Below are positions 28,945-37,721 of a stretch of 64,000 nucleotides of DNA, piece by piece. Numbering within the stretch: position 1 is the stretch's first letter; every line of letters begins with the position of its first letter. The notes under the pieces were generated by a model. That model searched no databases. It had not been told where the DNA came from and was given only the letters and a program-made list of their open reading frames with translations. The translations under genes and the position numbers were made by a program. Origin of the DNA: Candidatus Heimdallarchaeota archaeon (GTDB lineage: Archaea > Asgardarchaeota > Heimdallarchaeia > JABLTI01); NCBI GenBank assembly GCA_018238155.1, contig JABCTZ010000026.1:86001-150000 (forward strand), given 5' to 3'.

Positions 28945-29020
28945 CTTCTTTTATAATGTCTAGTTAACATTCATCGAATTTACTTTAAAAGGAAAATTCA
29001 CATTAAGAAGACTCAATATG

Positions 29021-29065
29021 AGGTCACTTAAAGAGGTCACTTATTGTTAGGTCACCTATCGTGAC
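29021..29065. promoter_or_regulatory. Cluster of three AGGTCAC direct repeats plus an inverted GTGAC
   Basis: AGGTCAC occurs at 29021, 29034 and 29049; a GTGAC at 29061-29065 makes a GTCAC-5 nt-GTGAC inverted repeat with the third. The cluster lies 77-121 bp upstream of the ABC ATPase start, next to a TATA-like AATATATT (about 29069-29077), so it would lie over the transcription start. It is likely a regulator's operator for the exporter operon. Confidence 0.5.
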
Positions 29066-29214
29066 TTCAAATATATTAGAAATTTATTTACAAATTATTT
29101 AGAAAACAATTTTAAAAATTCAACATTTGGGATAAAAAATACTTGTTAATAACTTTCTTGATTGAAAATGCTCTGTCAAAAAGAACCATTAAATAAAATG
29201 GAAAAGAAGATTTC

Positions 29215-29898
29215 CTATTCACTTATAAAATACTGGAATAACTTTGAGTTCATTAATGAATAGAAAGATTGTTCTTTTCTAGCTTGAAAGATTAAATCAG
29301 AATTCAGTGTTAACGCTTTTTCTAAAGCGATTAATGCATCATTTACTAGGTAATTTTCAGAATAAACGAGTGCTAGTGTGTACCAAGAATCAGCTGAATC
29401 ATTATCTAGAGCAATAGATCTTTCGAGAGAAGTTATAGCCTCATCGTGTAATCCTAGATTATAATAGGACAGGGATAAATTGTGCCAACCAACTTCATTG
29501 TGTGGCTCTTTTTCGCAAATTAATTCAAAAGCTTCCAATGAATCCTCGTAATTTTCAAGTAAATAGGCGATTTCACCAAATTTTCCAACGAGTTCTAAAT
29601 TTGCTTTGGTAATTTTTTGTACTTTATCATAATAATGATAGGCTTGCTCTAATTCACCTAGAAGTTCATATGATTGAGCTATTCTAGCTAAAATTAGATG
29701 TTCCTCATCTCTTCCCTTCTTTTTCAATAATTTCTTCCAACAATGTATTGCTTCAAAATATTCTGCTTGTTTGAATAAGGCGTAGGCTAAGAAGTCTAAT
29801 AAATGAATTCTTTCAGGATGTTTCCTCAGAGCTTGCTTATAGAAAGCAATTTCTGTTTCTCCATCCGGTTGCTGTTTTTCAAGCCTTCCAAGGGTCAT
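29215..29898 (-). CDS. Tetratricopeptide-repeat protein
   Basis: A 227-residue protein of about six helical TPR-like repeats; the clearest are LARIAQSYELLGELEQAYHYYDK, VGWHNLSLSYYNLGLHDEAI and DSWYTLALVYSENYLVNDALI. It has no signal or catalytic domain, so it is probably a cytosolic protein-interaction scaffold. ATG 29898. Confidence 0.75.
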   Translation of the reverse strand: MTLGRLEKQQPDGETEIAFYKQALRKHPERIHLLDFLAYALFKQAEYFEAIHCWKKLLKKKGRDEEHLILARIAQSYELLGELEQAYHYYDKVQKITKANLELVGKFGEIAYLLENYEDSLEAFELICEKEPHNEVGWHNLSLSYYNLGLHDEAITSLERSIALDNDSADSWYTLALVYSENYLVNDALIALEKALTLNSDLIFQARKEQSFYSLMNSKLFQYFISE

Positions 29899-30108
29899 GT
29901 GGCATCTATCCTGCTATGCCTTAGTGCCATAACCATTGAGAATAATTGAACTCCCGTTCTCTTGTTTCATGTTATATATGACATACGACCTATTTAAACA
30001 TAGTTTTATGTATGTTTTAATTTTAAGTCGAATTTTAATAAAAAAAAATGATTAACAATAATTGTAAATGTACTTTTATAGCGAATTTTTAGCTTTTTTG
30101 CGATTACA

Positions 30109-30273
30109 ATGAAACATGTCTGTAGTCAATGCAAATTCTATCGTGAAGAAAATGGTAAACCTATTGTTAGATTACTGAAAAATTGGTTGCATATAATGTT
30201 CATATTTGTGATTTCAATTTTCAAGCTAAACTTGAAGAGTAATTCTAAACTTTTTTTTATTTCAATTATTTAA
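30109..30273 (+). CDS. Possible 54-residue protein with a Cys-x2-Cys and a TM helix
   Basis: ATG 30109 opens a frame with VCSQCKFYREENGK and then a hydrophobic helix (WLHIMFIFVISIFKLNL). It sits in the 455-bp gap before bioY, which otherwise holds only AT-rich promoter sequence. It has no recognisable family and no good RBS. Confidence 0.25.
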   Translation: MKHVCSQCKFYREENGKPIVRLLKNWLHIMFIFVISIFKLNLKSNSKLFFISII

Positions 30274-30285
30274 TCAATACTACTT

Positions 30286-30300
30286 CTTTTACAGTAAAAG
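30286..30300 (+). promoter_or_regulatory. Perfect 7+1+7 palindrome upstream of bioY
   Basis: CTTTTAC-A-GTAAAAG lies 54 nt upstream of ATG 30354. Its place suggests an operator for a biotin-responsive regulator, but its sequence does not match the known archaeal BirA consensus that I recall, so the regulator is open. Confidence 0.4.
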
Positions 30301-30353
30301 TACGAAAGCCATTAGAATTGATGTTGAATCCAATAGTCTTGTTGGGATAGCTA

Positions 30354-30983
30354 ATGATTCAATCACAAAGCAAAATGGACTATTATTCAAATTATACAGA
30401 CGTTCACCAGATTAGAAGCTGGATTCAAAATCAAAGTTTGCTAGTAAAAATTTGGTTGACAATATTCTTCGCAGGTTTAACAGGATTATTTTCACAGTTT
30501 AGAATTTACTTGCCTTGGACCCCTATACCTCTCACTTTACAAACTGTGGCAGTAGTTATTAGCGGTCTTGTTTTAGGCAAATATTTTGGACTCTTTTCAC
30601 AAATTTTGTATCTATTAATTGGTTTTCTAGGTGTACCTTGGTTTGCAAATCAACAAGGAGGTTATGAAATATTTCTAGGTCCAACTGCCGGTTATCTTAT
30701 TGGTTTTCTTTTTGCAAGTTTCCTCTCAGGATGGTTTTCTGAGAAATTATCAAAGAAGAAAACAAATCCACGACTATTTCTTGTGGTAATGTTACTGATC
30801 AATTTTATTGCCATTTATACTCCGGGATTAATTTACCTCTATCTTTGGTTTTCAATTGGAAACTCTATGATTATTTCATTGGTAAATCTATTTCTAATGG
30901 GATTCATACCATTCATAATCGGGGATATAATTAAAATAGCAATTATCACTATTGTTCACAGCAATATGTCAAATGATTGGTAG
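30354..30983 (+). CDS. bioY: BioY-family biotin transporter S component
   Basis: A 209-residue protein with six TM segments. The BioY pattern is present: an N-terminal LPWTPIPLTLQT motif, a GVPWFANQQGGYEIFLGPTAGYLIGF motif and LMGFIPFIIGDIIK near the end. BioY is the substrate-binding subunit of an ECF-type importer for biotin and can work alone in some prokaryotes. No ECF ATPase or T gene is near. The agmatinase gene follows after 13 bp, so the pair may share a transcript. Confidence 0.85.
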   Translation: MIQSQSKMDYYSNYTDVHQIRSWIQNQSLLVKIWLTIFFAGLTGLFSQFRIYLPWTPIPLTLQTVAVVISGLVLGKYFGLFSQILYLLIGFLGVPWFANQQGGYEIFLGPTAGYLIGFLFASFLSGWFSEKLSKKKTNPRLFLVVMLLINFIAIYTPGLIYLYLWFSIGNSMIISLVNLFLMGFIPFIIGDIIKIAIITIVHSNMSNDW

Positions 30984-30996
30984 TGAGTAGTTAGCT

Positions 30997-31896
30997 ATGA
31001 ATGAAAATGTACAAATCAATCAACCATTTTTTGGTGCAACAACAGATAACATAAATTATGCAAATTTGTGTGTATTAGGCATTCCTTGGGATATTTCATC
31101 CTCATTTCGTAGAGGTGCAGCTCAAGGACCGGAATACATTCGTCATGCAACTACAGGTGCATTATATAATTCAATCACAGAAACAGATAGAGATCTTAAA
31201 CAAACATGGCAAATCTTCGATATTGGTGATGCACCAATTTCTGAAGCAAATGAAATGGATGCTCGGAAGAAAATACACAATATGATACAGAAATACAGCA
31301 AATATGGGATGAAATTCTTTTTCTTAGGAGGAGACCATCTATCTACTTACTTTACTTTTTGGTCATTAAAGAAAATAAAAGACCTAAGAATAGGACTGGT
31401 CTATCTAGATGCTCACCCGGACTTGTATGATCAATATGAAGGTAATCCATATTCTCATGCTTGTGTTGTAAAACGAATAATTGATGAAACAAATATAGAA
31501 CCTGAAACAATAACTCAAGTAGGCATTCGTTCATCCACTTTAGAGCAGAAACAATTTGCTGAACAAATGAAAATCAATACTGTTTCAATCAAAGATTTAC
31601 AAACAAATGGGGGTTTTGCTACTGCACAACAAATTAAAGCTCAATTACCTAGTTATCTTGACGGAGTGTATCTTTCTATTGATTTGGATATTTTAGACCC
31701 CGCTTTTGCTCCGGGTGTAGGCAATCCAGAACCAGGTGGAGCAACTACTCGAGAGATAATTGATTTCATTCATGGTTTACAAGGCACAAATATTTATGCA
31801 TTCGATGTTGTTGAGCTCTGTCCAAAATTCGATTATGCCGGGATATCTGCTTTAGCTGCTTCCAAAATAATTAAAGAAGTTTTAGGAATTCTCTAA
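30997..31896 (+). CDS. speB: Agmatinase/ureohydrolase family enzyme
   Basis: A 299-residue binuclear Mn enzyme. Metal ligands are His114 (GGDHL), Asp138/His140/Asp142 (LDAHPDLYD) and Asp229/Asp231 (SIDLDILDP), with FAPGVGNPEPGG shaping the substrate loop. These match agmatinase and arginase; archaeal family members include agmatinases and guanidinobutyrases. Agmatinase would release putrescine and urea. It follows bioY closely. Confidence 0.85.
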   Translation: MNENVQINQPFFGATTDNINYANLCVLGIPWDISSSFRRGAAQGPEYIRHATTGALYNSITETDRDLKQTWQIFDIGDAPISEANEMDARKKIHNMIQKYSKYGMKFFFLGGDHLSTYFTFWSLKKIKDLRIGLVYLDAHPDLYDQYEGNPYSHACVVKRIIDETNIEPETITQVGIRSSTLEQKQFAEQMKINTVSIKDLQTNGGFATAQQIKAQLPSYLDGVYLSIDLDILDPAFAPGVGNPEPGGATTREIIDFIHGLQGTNIYAFDVVELCPKFDYAGISALAASKIIKEVLGIL

Positions 31897-31926
31897 TGTT
31901 TTCCTTTAACATCTTCAATTTCTGAA

Positions 31927-32748
31927 TTAAAGAAAAGAATTCATCTGGCGATCTTTTAGAACAGGAATAGCTGAACGAGCGTTATCCAATACTTCCGGAT
32001 GAAGTGTTGCAAAAACCATTTGTTCATGTTGACCTGCTCCGGCAATAATATTTCCAAGTGGATCAATAATCCTTGATGATCCTTTATAGTGGATCACTTT
32101 TGGCTCAACATCAACACCTAATCTATTTACAGCAATGTGATATGAAGTATTCTCAAGTGCTCTTGCTGCTGCAAGAAGATTGAAATGAAGTAATCTTGCA
32201 CTTGGCCAAGCTGCAACAGTAATAAGCACTTCTGCACCTTTTATAACCATACTTTTAGCAATTTCAGGGAATCGCAAATCATAGCAGATAGATAAACCAA
32301 CTTTGGCTTTACCATTGATTGTTACTGGGTCAGAGACAGCAGTTCCGGCTTGGAAATACTCTTTTTCATTTCCCCAGAGGTGTATTTTTTCATAAGAATA
32401 AATCATCCCTTTCGTTGGATGAAGAATAAAACCTACATTTTGAAATGTATTCTTCTTCTGATTTGTTATCAGAATCGAGCTAGCAATGTTAATATTGTAT
32501 TCTTCACAAATTTTCTCAAGGAATTTCAAAGTACTACTTGAATCAATCTCCTCAGCTAAATCCGAGAAATGACTATAAGCAAATCCGGTGCTAAATAATT
32601 CTGGTAAAACGACGAGATCTAATTCTGAATGGTAATTTCTTGCGATGCTATTTTTAACTCTCTGGAGATTCTCCTCTTTCTTAGCTGAAGAGATTTCCAT
32701 TTGATAGAGTGCAACATTGAGCTCTTTCATAGACTTTTCCTCATTCAT
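31927..32748 (-). CDS. Carbon-nitrogen hydrolase (nitrilase superfamily)
   Basis: A 273-residue amidase-type enzyme. The catalytic triad is visible as Glu50 (LPELFSTGF), Lys121 (YEKIHLW) and Cys155 (GLSICYDLRFPE). Specificity could be omega-amidase or N-carbamoyl amide hydrolysis. Its ATG abuts the stop codon of the exonuclease gene upstream, so the two are translated from one mRNA. Confidence 0.85.
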   Translation of the reverse strand: MNEEKSMKELNVALYQMEISSAKKEENLQRVKNSIARNYHSELDLVVLPELFSTGFAYSHFSDLAEEIDSSSTLKFLEKICEEYNINIASSILITNQKKNTFQNVGFILHPTKGMIYSYEKIHLWGNEKEYFQAGTAVSDPVTINGKAKVGLSICYDLRFPEIAKSMVIKGAEVLITVAAWPSARLLHFNLLAAARALENTSYHIAVNRLGVDVEPKVIHYKGSSRIIDPLGNIIAGAGQHEQMVFATLHPEVLDNARSAIPVLKDRQMNSFL

Positions 32749-33543
32749 TTAGATCTTCAATTTTAGACCAACGGGGCAATGATCGGAACCCGTAATTTCC
32801 GGCAAAATATATGCATCAACAATTCTATCCTTCAAATCCGCAGTTACAAAGAAATAATCCAAACGCCAACCAATATTCCTTTCTCGAGCATTTGTACGAA
32901 CAGACCACCATGAATACTGTTCTGGTTTATCTTTATGAATAAATCGGAAACTGTCAATGTACCCCATGTCAACTATTTTATCTAGCCATTCTCTTTCAAT
33001 GGGTAAAAAGCCAGATATTTTTTCATTTGACTTTGGTCTTGAAAGGTCAATAGGTTTATGAGCTGTGTTCACATCTCCACAGAAAACAACTGATTTTCCT
33101 TCAGCTCGCTTCTTTTCTGTGAAATCAAGAAAAGCATCATAGAAATCCATCTTGTATTTTAGTCTCTCATTATCCTTTTTCCCATTTGGAAAATAAACAT
33201 TACAAACTACAATATTGGAATGTTCTATTGTTACTATTCTTCCTTCTTTATCTAACCGTTCTACGCCAATTTTATGTTCTACGGTTGTTGGTTTTTCCTT
33301 TGAGTAAGTTACAACTCCACTATACCCTTTTCTCTCAGCAGAACTCCAATTGCTATGATAGCCCGGTGGATTGATCATTTCTTCAGTAACTTGTTCAGGA
33401 TGAGCTTTAGTTTCTTGAAGACAAAGGATATCTGGGGAATTTTTTTCTAACCATGAGAGAAAATTATCATCTTTATAGATTGTTTTCTTAGAGAGGGCTC
33501 TAATGCCATTAACATTCCACGAAAGTAGTTCCAATATTTTCAT
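32749..33543 (-). CDS. Exodeoxyribonuclease III / AP endonuclease
   Basis: A 264-residue EEP-fold nuclease. Motifs are LSWNVNGIRA at the N-terminus, LCLQETKAHP (metal Glu), VFCGDVNTAHKPIDL, NIGWRLDYFFVT and GSDHCPVGL at the C-terminus (Asp/His catalytic pair). It acts in base-excision repair, cleaving at abasic sites. ATG 33543; the ORF ends directly at the start of the nitrilase gene. Confidence 0.9.
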   Translation of the reverse strand: MKILELLSWNVNGIRALSKKTIYKDDNFLSWLEKNSPDILCLQETKAHPEQVTEEMINPPGYHSNWSSAERKGYSGVVTYSKEKPTTVEHKIGVERLDKEGRIVTIEHSNIVVCNVYFPNGKKDNERLKYKMDFYDAFLDFTEKKRAEGKSVVFCGDVNTAHKPIDLSRPKSNEKISGFLPIEREWLDKIVDMGYIDSFRFIHKDKPEQYSWWSVRTNARERNIGWRLDYFFVTADLKDRIVDAYILPEITGSDHCPVGLKLKI

Positions 33544-33692
33544 AAAAACACATCATAATCAATTTCTAATCTTCTCATTAATATAATTTTCAAATATAAA
33601 AATAAGATTGTGATTTTATTGTCGAGATTTATTATTAAATAACATTACATTATCTTTTTAAGCTATATTCTCTACCGTAAATTGGTGATTAT

Positions 33693-34058
33693 TTGACTAG
33701 AACTAAACATAGAAGAACTAGAAGATATCATAGCATTTATCAAATTGCAGAAGTCCTAGCTATTATAGCGGGAATTGCAGGTATCATTATTGCTGTTGTT
33801 GGATTATTTGGTAGTGCACTAGGCAGCTCCTGGCTTTGGGAAGGCAATTTTGGTTTCCTAAGTGGTGTTCTTAGTGCAATTTTGTCAATAGTATTTTCTG
33901 TATTAGTACTGATGATTGGTTTAGGAACGATATTCTGGGATATCCGAGGATTAGTAATTGGAATAGTAGTAATTATTCTATCATTATTTATTCCTGGTAT
34001 TGCTTTTATTCTTGGAATTGTCGCTGGTGTGCTATTTATTGTAGCGGATATTGCTTAA
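33693..34058 (+). CDS. Small multi-pass membrane protein
   Basis: A 121-residue protein with a basic N-terminus (TKHRRTRRYH) and three or four TM segments, Gly-rich. The start is TTG 33693, divergent from the exonuclease operon. A strong terminator follows, so it is a separate unit from feoB. Unknown. Confidence 0.5.
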   Translation: MTRTKHRRTRRYHSIYQIAEVLAIIAGIAGIIIAVVGLFGSALGSSWLWEGNFGFLSGVLSAILSIVFSVLVLMIGLGTIFWDIRGLVIGIVVIILSLFIPGIAFILGIVAGVLFIVADIA

Positions 34059-34066
34059 CAATCTTT

Positions 34067-34098
34067 GAAAAAGATTTCTCTTTTTCAGAATCTTTTTC
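34067..34098 (+). terminator. Terminator with a 10-bp stem
   Basis: GAAAAAGATT/AATCTTTTTC with a 12-nt loop, followed by a T-rich stretch; it isolates the small membrane gene from the feoB promoter. Confidence 0.6.
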
Positions 34099-34126
34099 TT
34101 TTATCATTTTCTTTTTTGAAATTGAT

Positions 34127-34168
34127 AATATATATAGCAAACTTTATTATAAAGTTTGGCTAACCTAA
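34127..34168 (+). promoter_or_regulatory. feoB promoter with TATA box, palindrome and IdeR/DtxR-like iron box
   Basis: An AATATATATAG TATA box (34127-34137) is followed by a perfect palindrome with 9-bp arms (CAAACTTTA/TAAAGTTTG, 34138-34158). The 19 bp 34150-34168 matches the DtxR/IdeR box TTAGGTTAGGCTAACCTAA at 16 of 19 positions; its right half GGCTAACCTAA is exact. Placed at the predicted start site, 51 nt before ATG 34219, it fits iron-dependent repression of iron uptake. Confidence 0.6.
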
Positions 34169-34218
34169 CATTAGCACATATGTAACGTTCAAAGTCTTAA
34201 GGAGAAAAGTAGAATAAA

Positions 34219-36201
34219 ATGGCACGAATAGCTCTCATAGGAAATCCAAATGTAGGTAAAAGTGTAATTTTTAATGAGCTAACTGGATTACATCAAACTA
34301 TTGCCAATTTTCCTGGTTGTACTGTAGAAAAAAAAGAGGGGGAACTTTCACATGAAAATCAAATGATCGAAGTGATTGATTTACCGGGAATCTATTCCTT
34401 ATCACCCCATTCCATTGATGAACAAATATCTCGAGAGCATATTATTGAAGAAGATCCTGATTTAGTTGTCGTTGTTCTGGATGCATCTAACCTTGAACGA
34501 AATCTGTATCTTACAGTTCAGTTGATGGAATTGAACACCCACCTTCTTATTGTTCTCAACATGATGGATTTAGCTCGAGGAAAAGGCATAAATATAGATG
34601 TCGCTCGTTTATCAAAAAATCTTGGCATACCTATCGTTGAAACGGTTGCATCTAAAGGAATAGGACTTGATGAGCTTAAAAGGAAAATTTGTGAATGTAT
34701 TACTTCACCCAATCTAGCAAAACCATTAGTTTGGAATAAAAAAATAGGCGAAAATATAGCTAAAATTTTGGAATTAATTAACCCTTATACATCTAGAATA
34801 GAAAAAAAGTATACACTCGAGTGGGTAGCAACTTCATTACTTGAAGAAGATGATTATGTTTGGGAGCTGATAGAAAACATTGGTGTCTCAAAAGAGGAAT
34901 TAAAACCAAAAATAATGAAATTAATCGATGAAAATTTCGATGGAGATGCAATTGTACCATTAGTTGATGCAAGATATGAAATAGTTAACTCGTATATGAC
35001 CGATGTACAGCAAAAATACTCTGGACGAAGATGGGCACTTAGTGATATGCTCGATGAAGTCTTAACTAATAGATTTCTGGGTATTCCAATATTCTTAACA
35101 ATAATGTGGGGTGTATTTCAGATTACTTTTACTGTTGGTGAACCATTGGTAGGTTTAATTCAGTTGGGTTTTGATAAATTAGGTGTTCTTGTTTATTACA
35201 TTGCTAATTTAATGGATGGTGCGGCTGGGAATGGCATTAATCCCATTAGTGATTTCATTGTTGGAGCAGTAATAAATGGTGTAGGCGCAGTTCTTTCATT
35301 TCTACCATACATTGTGATACTTTTTATTGCAATGGCAATTTTAGAAGACACGGGTTATCTCTCTCGAGTTGCTTATTTAATGGATAAACCAATGAGCAGA
35401 ATAGGATTACAAGGGCAGTCCATTATTCCAATGCTTTTAGGTTTTGGTTGTAATGTACCAGCAATTATGGCTACTCGTGCAATACGAAACGATAAAGACA
35501 GGAAAACAACAATACTAGTGAACAGTTTTATGTCTTGTTCTGCAAGATTGCCGGTCTATATTTTCATTTCAGGAGCAATTTTTTCGAACTTTGCTGGAAT
35601 TGTGACTTTAGGTCTTTACGTTTTAGGTATACTTGTTGGAATACTATTTGCTTGGGTCTTTAGAAAAACACTTTTTAAAGGAGAGAAATCAGATTTAATT
35701 ATTGAACTTCAGCCTTTCACTAGTCCAACACCCAAGAGTGTTTTCATTAAAATGTGGAATCAGATTAAAGAGTTCTTAAAAAAAGCAAGCACAATTATTC
35801 TCGTATCACTCATAGTTATTTATCTTCTAAATCAAGCAGGTATTATGGAATATCTTGGACGATGGGTTTCAATGCTCTTTTGGTGGATGAAAACTAGTGA
35901 TGGTTCTGCAATTAGCTGGGAATATGGTGCAGCATTATTATCAGGCTTAGTTGCAAAGGAAGCCGTTATTGGTACTTTGGGTACTTTGGTAGATACGCCA
36001 AATGCTTTGGGCGTTGCTGCTGGTTTGGGATATCTAGTATTTCTAGCTCTCTATGTTCCCTGTATCGCTACTCTAGCTGTAATAAAACAAGAAACAAAAA
36101 GTTGGCGCTGGATGTTATTTTCACTTATGTTTACATCTATTGTAGCTTACGTTTTTTCAGCAATTTTCTATTTTATAGCTAGCGCAATTGGAGGAGTGTA
36201 G
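34219..36201 (+). CDS. feoB: Ferrous iron transport protein B
   Basis: A 660-residue membrane GTPase. The G-domain shows GNPNVGKS (8-15), DLPG in [13 protein letters not shown] (LNMMDLARG) and a GDI-like region. The membrane part has the Gate motifs ([41 protein letters not shown]) and ends with [12 protein letters not shown]. It imports Fe2+ across the cytoplasmic membrane. The operon continues with a membrane protein and a FeoC-like regulator. No feoA gene was seen. Confidence 0.95.
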   Translation: MARIALIGNPNVGKSVIFNELTGLHQTIANFPGCTVEKKEGELSHENQMIEVIDLPGIYSLSPHSIDEQISREHIIEEDPDLVVVVLDASNLERNLYLTVQLMELNTHLLIVLNMMDLARGKGINIDVARLSKNLGIPIVETVASKGIGLDELKRKICECITSPNLAKPLVWNKKIGENIAKILELINPYTSRIEKKYTLEWVATSLLEEDDYVWELIENIGVSKEELKPKIMKLIDENFDGDAIVPLVDARYEIVNSYMTDVQQKYSGRRWALSDMLDEVLTNRFLGIPIFLTIMWGVFQITFTVGEPLVGLIQLGFDKLGVLVYYIANLMDGAAGNGINPISDFIVGAVINGVGAVLSFLPYIVILFIAMAILEDTGYLSRVAYLMDKPMSRIGLQGQSIIPMLLGFGCNVPAIMATRAIRNDKDRKTTILVNSFMSCSARLPVYIFISGAIFSNFAGIVTLGLYVLGILVGILFAWVFRKTLFKGEKSDLIIELQPFTSPTPKSVFIKMWNQIKEFLKKASTIILVSLIVIYLLNQAGIMEYLGRWVSMLFWWMKTSDGSAISWEYGAALLSGLVAKEAVIGTLGTLVDTPNALGVAAGLGYLVFLALYVPCIATLAVIKQETKSWRWMLFSLMFTSIVAYVFSAIFYFIASAIGGV

Positions 36202-36212
36202 GAGGAAAAAAA

Positions 36213-37007
36213 ATGGTTGAAAATGAAATTAATGATGAAACAATAGTCAAAGAAATTCCTCCTTCGGAATTAGAGGTTCACCCTGAACTTACACATGAGA
36301 TTGTGAAAAAAGAACCTCGTTTATCAAAATTTATGAGAGATCACCGGAGACCACAAATTCCAGTAAGATATATTTGGTTGCTCAATCTGCCTATCGTTAC
36401 AAATGTTATTCTTGCATTCTCAATTATACTGGGATTACTATTTCTCTATTTCGGAGTGATGGGTGCACTAACAATTGTTGGGATGACTGAACAAAATGTT
36501 TGGGGGATTTATAGTACAATGTGGGTTTTTGGCTGGGAAGGAAGTGCTATTACAGGATTTGCACTTATAATTATAGGAGTGATTATGCTCTGGTCTGTGC
36601 CCTTTTATTTTCTAAAAAGCGTACAGAAAGCAGATTCATATCTTATAATTGGCTCGGGTTTGGGAGTACTATTTGCAATAATATATATTTTCATTATCCT
36701 TGCAGATCTCTTATCTTGGTTATTGGACATCCTTGCGACAAGTGTAGTGAATCCACCTGAAACTTATTTCTATTACCCGATAATGTTGGGTTTGATAGCT
36801 GCACCTATTTTCCGAGCATTATCAATTAGACATATTGTGTTACCTCCTTCCGAGAAACAACCCGAAGATTATAGTGTACAACATTATCGAAAGGAAATGA
36901 GAAATTGGAAATTTAATCAAAAAAGAAAACATCTTATAAAAGACCAACGAAAAGGATCCAATAAAGGAAGACATCGACATCACAAGAAGAGGAAAAGGTG
37001 GGAGTAA
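36213..37007 (+). CDS. Feo-operon membrane protein with basic His/Lys-rich tail
   Basis: A 264-residue protein with an acidic N-terminus, about four TM segments at 55-80, 100-125, 140-165 and 175-195, and a C-terminal 50 residues rich in Lys/Arg/His (GRHRHHKKRKRWE). It starts 12 bp after feoB with a GGAGGAAAAAAA RBS and its stop overlaps the FeoC-like start (TAATG). It may assist FeoB; no homologous family is known to me. Confidence 0.55.
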   Translation: MVENEINDETIVKEIPPSELEVHPELTHEIVKKEPRLSKFMRDHRRPQIPVRYIWLLNLPIVTNVILAFSIILGLLFLYFGVMGALTIVGMTEQNVWGIYSTMWVFGWEGSAITGFALIIIGVIMLWSVPFYFLKSVQKADSYLIIGSGLGVLFAIIYIFIILADLLSWLLDILATSVVNPPETYFYYPIMLGLIAAPIFRALSIRHIVLPPSEKQPEDYSVQHYRKEMRNWKFNQKRKHLIKDQRKGSNKGRHRHHKKRKRWE

Positions 37008-37264
37008 TGCTTTCAAAAGTACTAGACTATTTCAGAAAAGGTGGAGATGCAAATATCTCAACTATTTCAAGAAAATTAGACATCGAGAAAGGAACTATAG
37101 TTATGCTTCTTGATCAACTTGTTAAAAGAGGATATTTGGAAGAAATTACTCCAATTAACAAATTAACAGATAATTGCACTCCAACAAAATGTGCAGGATG
37201 TGCAAAAGAAGCTAATTGTGATCCTTTACTGATTACTAAATATAAACTAGTAAAAAAAAAATAG
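37007..37264 (+). CDS. FeoC-like Fe-S winged-helix regulator
   Basis: An 86-residue protein (two more from GTG 36998). A winged-helix fold is predicted from ISTISRKLDIEKGTIVMLLDQLVKRGYL; then CTPTKCAGCAKEANC provides four Cys as Cys-x4-Cys-x2-Cys-x5-Cys, the hallmark of FeoC with an oxygen-sensitive [4Fe-4S] cluster. It overlaps the upstream stop by a single base (TAATG), so translation is coupled. It probably tunes FeoB abundance. Confidence 0.75.
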   Translation: MLSKVLDYFRKGGDANISTISRKLDIEKGTIVMLLDQLVKRGYLEEITPINKLTDNCTPTKCAGCAKEANCDPLLITKYKLVKKK

Positions 37265-37609
37265 ATAGATCTTAGCAATGATTTCTGAAATAATTTTGAT
37301 TTCTCATTGAAAATTTCTTTGAGTCAGAGCATTTGATTTGTATATTTTGTGTTAAATAAAAAGAGTATGTTAATCAACTTTCTAATAAAAAAATCTATTC
37401 AATAAAAATAGTCATTTTATTTTTATTCCATGACAAGTCATAGGTATGTAATTTGCTTGGGTACTAGTATTATTAAACAAAGGACAAGTGTTTTCGAGTC
37501 TCAAATTCAAGAAGGAATTAAGATTTTCGTGTTTCTAATATGATTAGATTTAAAAGATAAAAGAAAGAATTATCTGTAAATGGGATTAATTCTTAGAGAA
37601 GTGATACTA

Positions 37610-37721
37610 GTGAAAGATGAAGTAAAAAATCAACTGAAAAAATAGAGATAGTGAAATTATTGAATACCAAGGTACTCCTATAATTCGACGAGATGGTGAA
37701 TTTCTAACGAAACTCGAATCT
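37610..37721 (+). other. Probable displaced N-terminus of the LRR gene, split by a frameshift at A6
   Basis: GTG 37601 or 37610 opens VKDEVKNQLKK, ending at TAG 37643; the frame one base shifted continues as RDSEIIEYQGTPIIRRDGEFL straight into the LRR protein. A one-base deletion in the A6 run (37637-37642) would join them as QLKNRDSEIIEYQG, a typical lead-in of Asgard LRR proteins. The remainder of 37265-37600 holds nothing recognised. Confidence 0.5.
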
